A stretch of 41,804 bases of DNA from Bacteroidales bacterium (GTDB lineage Bacteria > Bacteroidota > Bacteroidia > Bacteroidales > UBA10428), in the NCBI GenBank assembly GCA_016935355.1, contig JAFGRC010000026.1, forward strand, positions 1 to 41,804, read 5' to 3'. The notes beneath the pieces were generated by a model that ran no database searches, was not told where the DNA came from, and worked only from the letters and a program-made list of their open reading frames with translations. Made by a program: the position numbers and the translations under genes. Below, in pieces: positions 36,609 to 41,804 of the stretch. Each line of letters begins with the position of its first letter. Position 1 is the stretch's first letter.

Positions 36609-37574
36609 TTGATTCTTAGGAAGAAAAAATATTGTTACAATCCGGTTACGCTCACATTTGACGAAATCGGGCACGATAGAAGTTATCGTGCCCGGCGCAT
36701 CTTGATCATTACTTTTGTTTCTGTTATTTTTGTTGCTTTCACAGGTTACCTGCTCAATTATTTTCTGTATTCTCCTGAAACAGGATTCCTCGAAAAGAAG
36801 GTTACCATGCTTACAAATGAATTTCAGCAGCTGTTGGATCAGACAAAAAATTACGAATCCATTCTGGAATCGACCTATTTTAATGATGATAATCTGTACC
36901 GCATCATACTGCAACTCGACACACTGCCCCTTACGATAAGGTATGGAGGTACCGGTGGTTCATCACGGGACGGCATCAATACGTTGCAATCCGATATCAG
37001 TTACCAGCTTGAAAGGCAAATTGACAAGCTGGATGTGCAGTTGCAAATTCAACGCAACTCATTTACCACTGTTTACACCAAAGCCGTGGAGCTTTCGGAC
37101 AGGTTGAAAAGACTGCCAGCCATGCAGCCCGTTTCCAAGAGGGATGTGCTTTATATCAGCTCCTACTTCGGAACACGTACAGATCCTTTTAATCATGCAA
37201 ACGAACAGATCCATACAGGTATCGATTTTGTTGCTCCGCTGGGAGTGAACGTTTACGCTACTGCCGATGGCATTGTAACTTTATCGCAAAATTCTCGTAC
37301 AGGTTATGGAAATGAGATCATTATCGATCACTCATTTGGTTACAGTACACGTTATGCCCATTTACTGGAAATACTGGTGAAAACAGGAGATCAAGTCAAA
37401 CGCGGACAGCTTATAGGCACACTGGGAAGCTCTGGCAGATCGACAGGTCCTCATCTGCATTATGAAGTACGCTATGAAAACAAGGCGATCAATCCGATAT
37501 CCTTTTTTGAACACAACCTCAGTCCGGATGAATATGAAGAAATAATTGCCCGGGCGAATAATGGTTACTACTAA
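36609..37574 (+). CDS. Membrane-anchored M23 (LytM-type) peptidase, first of a tandem pair
   Basis: A cell-wall endopeptidase or LytM-domain regulator in the periplasm. The 321-residue protein has a short cytoplasmic N terminus, one membrane helix (about 31-52), a coiled-coil stretch (about 60-170) and a C-terminal M23 domain with zinc ligands His202 and Asp206 (IHTGIDF), His251 and His284, and the pair HLH at 282-284. All catalytic residues are present. The start is TTG at 36609: an in-frame stop lies at 36588, no ATG lies between, and the N terminus then aligns with that of the paralogue downstream. The paralogue follows after 17 bp. Confidence 0.88.
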   Translation: MILRKKKYCYNPVTLTFDEIGHDRSYRARRILIITFVSVIFVAFTGYLLNYFLYSPETGFLEKKVTMLTNEFQQLLDQTKNYESILESTYFNDDNLYRIILQLDTLPLTIRYGGTGGSSRDGINTLQSDISYQLERQIDKLDVQLQIQRNSFTTVYTKAVELSDRLKRLPAMQPVSKRDVLYISSYFGTRTDPFNHANEQIHTGIDFVAPLGVNVYATADGIVTLSQNSRTGYGNEIIIDHSFGYSTRYAHLLEILVKTGDQVKRGQLIGTLGSSGRSTGPHLHYEVRYENKAINPISFFEHNLSPDEYEEIIARANNGYY

Positions 37575-37591
37575 TTTACAAATTTTCACAA

Positions 37592-38563
37592 ATGGCAAGA
37601 TCAAATTACAAGTTTAATCCTGAATCACTGGAATATACCAGGATTGAAAAAACCCTGAAACAAAAATTGTTGCATACCCTGACCTATATTTGTGTTTTTC
37701 TGATCATTATGGGAACGGGTTATGTTCTGTTCTCATTCGTGATTGACTCACCAAAAGAAAAAGGATTGAAAAGACAGATCAGTGAAATGAACCTGACTCT
37801 GGAATTCTTTAACAAGCATCTGGATAATCTTGAAACCGTTCTCGGTGAAATGCAGGAACGTGACGATAATATTTACAGGACTATTTTTGAAGCTGATCCG
37901 CTTAATTATTCCGTAAGGGAAGCCGGATTCGGGGGTTCCAATCTGTACAGGGAACTTGAATCGCTTGAAAACTCAGAAATTGTCATTGAAACAGCAAAGC
38001 GGCTCGATATCCTGCTGCGCAAAACTTCGATCCAGTCTGATTCATATGATGATCTTGTTGAGATGGCATTGAGTAAGGAAAAGATGATTGCTGCCATACC
38101 TGCCATACAACCCATTTCGAATAAAGATCTTACCAGGACTGCTTCCGGTTGGGGTAACAGAATTCACCCCATATACAAAATTGTAAAGTTTCATTACGGC
38201 ATTGATTTTACAGCACCAACCGGAACGGAAATTTACGCAACAGGTGACGCAACAGTTGAAATTGTAGAATCTTCCAACAGGGGATATGGAAACTGCATCA
38301 CCTTAAATCACGGATACGGCTATCAGACAATTTATGCCCACATGAACGGATTTAATGTCAGAACAGGACAGAAGGTCAAGCGCGGTGATGTAATCGGATT
38401 TGTCGGCAACACAGGCCTTTCCACTGCTCCGCACCTGCACTATGAGGTCATCAGAAACAATAAAAAGGTAAACCCCATCAATTACTTCTTTAACGATCTG
38501 ACTGCTGAAGAATACGATCGCATGATCGAACTTTCGATGCGACCGGGTCAGTCATTTGATTAA
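37592..38563 (+). CDS. Membrane-anchored M23 (LytM-type) peptidase, second of a tandem pair
   Basis: A paralogue of the preceding gene with the same architecture: an N-terminal motif Y-x-x-NP, one membrane helix (about 30-51), a coiled-coil linker and an intact M23 domain (His201, Asp205, His250, His281, His283). The linker and the IQPISNKDL segment before the domain match MQPVSKRDV in the first copy. The 17-bp spacing implies one transcript, and the two products could form a heterodimer through their coiled coils (inference). Both copies look functional, with no decay in either. Confidence 0.92.
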   Translation: MARSNYKFNPESLEYTRIEKTLKQKLLHTLTYICVFLIIMGTGYVLFSFVIDSPKEKGLKRQISEMNLTLEFFNKHLDNLETVLGEMQERDDNIYRTIFEADPLNYSVREAGFGGSNLYRELESLENSEIVIETAKRLDILLRKTSIQSDSYDDLVEMALSKEKMIAAIPAIQPISNKDLTRTASGWGNRIHPIYKIVKFHYGIDFTAPTGTEIYATGDATVEIVESSNRGYGNCITLNHGYGYQTIYAHMNGFNVRTGQKVKRGDVIGFVGNTGLSTAPHLHYEVIRNNKKVNPINYFFNDLTAEEYDRMIELSMRPGQSFD

Positions 38564-38611
38564 TTTTGTATCGGAATCATTTCTTTTTGAAAATCAATTT
38601 TTGCACACACA

Positions 38612-38947
38612 ATGCCATACAAGGAAAAAAAAGTTGAAAAGCTGTATTATTCCATTGGTGAGGTAGCAAAAATGTTTAACGTGAATACCTCACTCATTCG
38701 CTTTTGGGAGAAGGAATTCGATATTATCAAGCCAAAAAAGAACAAGAAGGGTAACCGCTTTTTTACAATTCAGGATATTGAAAACATCAAGGTGATCTTT
38801 CATCTTGTCAAAGAAAGGGGAATGACCCTGAACGGAGCAAAGAAAAAGCTGAAGGAAAATAAAGACGACACATATCATAACTACGAAGTAATACATTCGC
38901 TGACCGAGATCAAAAAAATGCTTCTGGAGCTTAAAGAGTCCATGTAA
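38612..38947 (+). CDS. MerR-family transcriptional regulator
   Basis: The 111-residue protein has a MerR winged helix-turn-helix (YYSIGEVAKMFNVNTSLIRF, about 12-31, then wing GNRFFTIQDIENI) and a helical C-terminal tail with no sensor domain or metal-binding cysteines. Its shortness suggests a constitutive or partner-dependent regulator. Genes of this type are common near alaS and M23 peptidases in Bacteroidota. It starts 48 bp after the second peptidase. Its stop codon lies in a 7-bp stem-loop (38941-38958), which has no T-tract and so is not a clear terminator. Confidence 0.9.
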   Translation: MPYKEKKVEKLYYSIGEVAKMFNVNTSLIRFWEKEFDIIKPKKNKKGNRFFTIQDIENIKVIFHLVKERGMTLNGAKKKLKENKDDTYHNYEVIHSLTEIKKMLLELKESM

Positions 38948-39008
38948 TGTTTTACATGGGAAGATCTTTAATACGAAAAACTATTGTAACATGTAGCCTT
39001 TCAAATCT

Positions 39009-40106
39009 ATGAAACTGTCTGAACTGGTTGCAGCACTTGAAGCGTATGCCCCTCCCGGATACCAGGAAAGCTACGACAATTCCGGTCTGCTTGTCGGTGA
39101 TGACCGGATGGAGATTCATGGCGCACTGCTTTGCATTGACATCCTTTCCGACACCATAGACGAAGCTGTTAACCTGGGCGCTGATGTGATCGTTTCGCAC
39201 CATCCTGTTATTTTCGATCCGCTCCGAAACCTCAATGAAAATAATCCTGCTGCAAGAGTAGTTTCAAAGGCCATCCGGAACAATATCGCCCTGTACAGTG
39301 CCCATACCAATATTGACAACATTATCGGCGGTGTGAACAGCATGCTTTGCCTGAAGTTGAATCTGAACCGTATCCGAATTCTTTCACCCCTGTCTCATGG
39401 CCTTAAAAAGCTTGTGGTTTTTGTGCCGGTCTCACATGCGGATCCTGTAAGGCAAGCACTGTTTGATGCAGGAGCCGGTAAAATTGGTTCCTACGATCAA
39501 TGCAGCTATAATTCAGAGGGATTCGGAACCTTTCGCGGCTCAGAAAATTCCGATCCATATGTGGGTGAAAAAGGTAAAATACATCATGAAAAAGAAATCC
39601 GTATTGAAACCGTGTTCCCTGCCACGCTTCAGTCAGGGATCATCAAAGCCATACTTGAGGTTCATCCTTATGAGGAAGTAGCATACGACATTTATTCGCT
39701 GGAGAATGAATATCCACTTGCAGGGTCGGGAATGACAGGTGAACTGGAAAGTCCGGCGGATGAAAAAGAATTCCTCCGGCTTATCAGGGACTCTTTTAAC
39801 TCCAAAGTAATCCGACACAGTGCGCTGCTGAACAGACCCATAAAAAAAGTTGCACTGTGCGGCGGCTCGGGTGCTTTTCTGATACCCGAAGCCATCGGAG
39901 CCGGAGCTGATATCTTCATCACATCAGATCTGAAATACCATGATTTTTTCAAAGCCTCTGATAAAATAGTTCTTGCTGATATCGGTCATTATGAAAGCGA
40001 ACAATACACAATTGAATTATTTTATAAAATACTTACAAAAAAATTCCATAATTTTGCAATCCATTTTTCAAAAGTAATTACCAATCCCATTAACTATTAT
40101 TTTTAA
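39009..40106 (+). CDS. Nif3/YbgI-family dinuclear metal protein
   Basis: A conserved cytoplasmic protein with a two-metal centre; members assemble as toroidal hexamers and some have GTP cyclohydrolase or phosphatase-like activity. At 365 residues it has the longer form with an inserted PII/CutA-like domain (about 135-240, VVFVPVSHADPVRQALFDAG). Metal ligands are visible in IVSHHPVIF (His64, His65), HTNID (His99, Asp103) and the C-terminal ADIGHYESEQ. Its role in Bacteroidota is not established. It is followed after 3 bp by the zinc-ribbon gene, a pairing seen widely. Confidence 0.93.
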   Translation: MKLSELVAALEAYAPPGYQESYDNSGLLVGDDRMEIHGALLCIDILSDTIDEAVNLGADVIVSHHPVIFDPLRNLNENNPAARVVSKAIRNNIALYSAHTNIDNIIGGVNSMLCLKLNLNRIRILSPLSHGLKKLVVFVPVSHADPVRQALFDAGAGKIGSYDQCSYNSEGFGTFRGSENSDPYVGEKGKIHHEKEIRIETVFPATLQSGIIKAILEVHPYEEVAYDIYSLENEYPLAGSGMTGELESPADEKEFLRLIRDSFNSKVIRHSALLNRPIKKVALCGGSGAFLIPEAIGAGADIFITSDLKYHDFFKASDKIVLADIGHYESEQYTIELFYKILTKKFHNFAIHFSKVITNPINYYF

Positions 40107-40109
40107 GGT

Positions 40110-40874
40110 ATGACAGAAGTAAAAAAGCAGGCGGCTGATGTGGTTGAGCTCACCATTGAAGAGAAACTCAGAGCTTTATATAAACTGCAGATCATAAATT
40201 CGGAAATAGACAAGATCAGGACATTGCGGGGTGAACTGCCCCTGGAGGTTCAAGACCTGGAAGATGATATCGCCGGACTGGAGACCCGGGTTGAAAAATT
40301 TCAGGAAGAAATAAAAAGCATTGAATCCGCCATAGCAGGCAAAAAAAATGACATCACCAATTCCAGGAATCTGATCAAGAAATATGAAGAGCAACAGAAC
40401 AATGTTAGAAACAACCGGGAATTTGACTCCCTTTCGAAAGAAATAGAGTACCAGACACTTGAAATCGAACTGAGTGAAAAACGGATCAGGGAATTCACCG
40501 CTCAATCAACTGAAAAAAACGCGTTAATTGAAGAATCCAAAAAACAACTGGAAGAAAGGATGAATGATCTTAAGGAAAAAAAATCCGAACTGGAAGAAAT
40601 TACAGCTGACACCCAGAAAGAAGAAGAGCAGCTTCTTAAGAAACGTCAGGAATATGAACAGATTATTGAAGAACGTTTGCTCGCAGCCTACAAGAAGATC
40701 CGGAAGAACGCAAGAAATGGTCTTGCTGTTGTTACCGTTCAGCGTGATGCCTGTGGAGGTTGTTTTAATCAGATTCCCCCCCAACGTCAGCTCGACATTC
40801 GATCCAGAAAGAAGATCATCGTGTGCGAATATTGCGGACGTATTCTGGTCGATAATGACATTGTAACGGAATAA
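40110..40874 (+). CDS. Coiled-coil C4-type zinc-ribbon protein (CT398/DUF164-like)
   Basis: A 254-residue cytoplasmic protein with a long antiparallel coiled coil (about 15-195) and a C-terminal zinc ribbon with Cys215, Cys218, Cys239 and Cys242 (CGGC and CEYC). Such proteins are proposed to bind nucleic acids or to act as assembly factors; one chlamydial homologue binds sigma54 and type III secretion parts. It lies 3 bp after nif3 and is co-transcribed with it. A sigma54-binding relative is of interest given the sigma54-like elements here, but no link is shown. Confidence 0.9.
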   Translation: MTEVKKQAADVVELTIEEKLRALYKLQIINSEIDKIRTLRGELPLEVQDLEDDIAGLETRVEKFQEEIKSIESAIAGKKNDITNSRNLIKKYEEQQNNVRNNREFDSLSKEIEYQTLEIELSEKRIREFTAQSTEKNALIEESKKQLEERMNDLKEKKSELEEITADTQKEEEQLLKKRQEYEQIIEERLLAAYKKIRKNARNGLAVVTVQRDACGGCFNQIPPQRQLDIRSRKKIIVCEYCGRILVDNDIVTE

Positions 40875-40985
40875 ACAACACAATCTTTGAGCGTTTTAAC
40901 ATAATTTGTGCAGATAATAACTCCTTTCTGGAATATTTAAGGGTAACCGGACGTTAAATAATAACAATCCGTATTTTAAAATTAT

Positions 40986-40993
40986 TATCTTTG
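40986..40993 (+). promoter_or_regulatory. Candidate -7 box of the outer-membrane protein gene
   Basis: TATCTTTG is an exact TAnnTTTG match 21 bp before the ATG at 41014. No TTG -33 element was found at the right spacing. Confidence 0.45.
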
Positions 40994-41013
40994 TTAACAC
41001 CTCATAGGATTTT

Positions 41014-41796
41014 ATGTTAAAGTGGTACCTGACAATAGCTTTGTTTATTACTTTATCCTGTAAGAGTTTTCCTCAGCAGTGGAAACTCAAAAGAATTGAA
41101 GCGCTTTTTGGGATCGGCACAACGAATGTATACAGCGACCTTGGAGGTGCGCCCAATGCGACAAACCTTTTGTTTATCAAGGATATTACTTTTCGAAGTA
41201 CGCGTCCCTCTTTTTATCTGGGATTCAGGTACCGGATTGATCCAAAATTTACTATAAAAACTTCATTTATTTACGGTTACAGCAAAACGGAAGATTTCAC
41301 CGGTTCACGCAATGAAAACCGTGGATTTACCTCAATAACGCAGCTTTTTGAATTTTCAGGGAACCTTGAATATTATTTGCTGCCGGAAAATCGCCTGCTG
41401 AGTTCAGCCGCGATTTTCAACCGGAGGGGTATGATCAATAATTACTCTTCATTTGCCCTGTACGTATTTACCGGAGTTGGGGCCACCCTTTACAGGTCCG
41501 ATCTCGAACTGACAGAATCCAGACCTGGCGACGAGTACAAGTATGATATGGGTGTTACTGCAACATTTCCCCTAGGCCTCGGAATAAAATACATCATCAG
41601 CGATGACTGGATCATCAGTTACGAAGCAGGTTACCGTCAGACGCTGACAGACTTTCTGGACGGTTTTAAATCACCTTTTTCAAAAATGGCAGACATTTAC
41701 TGGATCAGTTCCCTTAACTTCAGTTACCGCATCCCCACAACACGCCGCGGCCTACCTGTTTTTCTGGACAGACAATGGAGACGGGCACGCTTCTGA
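41014..41796 (+). CDS. Outer-membrane beta-barrel protein of unknown function
   Basis: A 260-residue protein with an N-terminal Sec signal (MLKWYLTIALFITLSC, with a cleavage site near FPQQW; the Cys makes a lipoprotein signal a weaker possibility). Alternating hydrophobic and aromatic strands follow, such as SFYLGFRYRID, LFEFSGNLEYYLL, YVFTGVGATLYRS and ISSLNFSYRI, the pattern of a small outer-membrane barrel. It starts like Bacteroidota porin-family proteins of the GIGTTNVYSDLGG type. The end ARF with TGA at 41794-41796 is complete. No function can be assigned. Confidence 0.85.
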   Translation: MLKWYLTIALFITLSCKSFPQQWKLKRIEALFGIGTTNVYSDLGGAPNATNLLFIKDITFRSTRPSFYLGFRYRIDPKFTIKTSFIYGYSKTEDFTGSRNENRGFTSITQLFEFSGNLEYYLLPENRLLSSAAIFNRRGMINNYSSFALYVFTGVGATLYRSDLELTESRPGDEYKYDMGVTATFPLGLGIKYIISDDWIISYEAGYRQTLTDFLDGFKSPFSKMADIYWISSLNFSYRIPTTRRGLPVFLDRQWRRARF

Positions 41797-41804
41797 TCTT
41801 TCTC

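Noticed and set aside
38941-38958. Stem-loop at the end of the MerR gene as a terminator
   Set aside because: The 7-bp stem has no following T-tract and the next gene lies only 61 bp downstream on the same strand.
1-41804. tRNA, rRNA, phage or insertion-sequence genes
   Set aside because: None was recognised by reading the window. Short RNA genes cannot be fully excluded without a covariance search.

Overview
The window looks like chromosomal DNA of an uncultured or environmental member of the Bacteroidota (Bacteroidia). Four things point there: TAnnTTTG-type -7 promoter boxes with weak Shine-Dalgarno sequences, a CusA pump fused to its outer-membrane channel, a sigma54 regulator/kinase pair next to a HlyD/ABC/TolC cassette, and an alaS / M23 / MerR / Nif3 / zinc-ribbon neighbourhood. 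I saw no rRNA, tRNA, phage, transposase or CRISPR array.

Layout. (1) 1-10.9 kb, all minus strand: two RND efflux systems side by side. One is a CusA-like heavy-metal pump fused to an OMF channel plus a CusB-like adaptor. The other is a TolC / adaptor / HAE1-type pump operon that runs off the left edge. (2) 11-13.2 kb: dnaK with a clear terminator and a composite upstream region containing a sigma54-like element, divergent from panB. (3) 13.2-15 kb: panB and an RluA-type pseudouridine synthase, with short tandem repeats between genes. (4) 15-21.4 kb: a HlyD / ABC-ATPase / TolC export operon with no permease gene, divergent from an NtrC-type response regulator and its histidine kinase. The divergent promoter region carries a 13-bp perfect inverted repeat around a sigma54-like element. 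(5) 21.5-25.3 kb: a deoxyhypusine-synthase-like enzyme, a methyltransferase/ATP-grasp fusion and a GNAT acetyltransferase, perhaps a small uncharacterised biosynthetic group. (6) 25.5-32.3 kb: a decayed beta-helix gene, a secreted EEP-family phosphodiesterase, a ferredoxin with a twin-arginine-like leader, a SNF2 helicase, and a CCA-adding enzyme whose last codons lie in a 7-bp repeat array. (7) 32.3-32.9 kb: a 545-bp gap holding what looks like a free-standing small RNA gene, with an upstream palindrome, a sigma54-like promoter, GGGTT-rich repeats and a strong terminator. (8) 32.9-41.8 kb: a trypsin-fold protein without a visible catalytic triad, alaS, two tandem M23 peptidases, a MerR regulator, Nif3, a zinc-ribbon coiled-coil protein and an outer-membrane barrel.

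The best candidates for something undescribed are the sigma54-associated small RNA near 32.65 kb, the 7-bp repeat arrays that fill convergent gene junctions and supply stop codons, and the methyltransferase/ATP-grasp fusion beside a deoxyhypusine-synthase homologue. Three sigma54-like -24 elements sharing TGGCAYAAT (dnaK, the export operon and the small RNA) hint at a common regulon, possibly involving the NtrC-type regulator encoded here. That link is inference.
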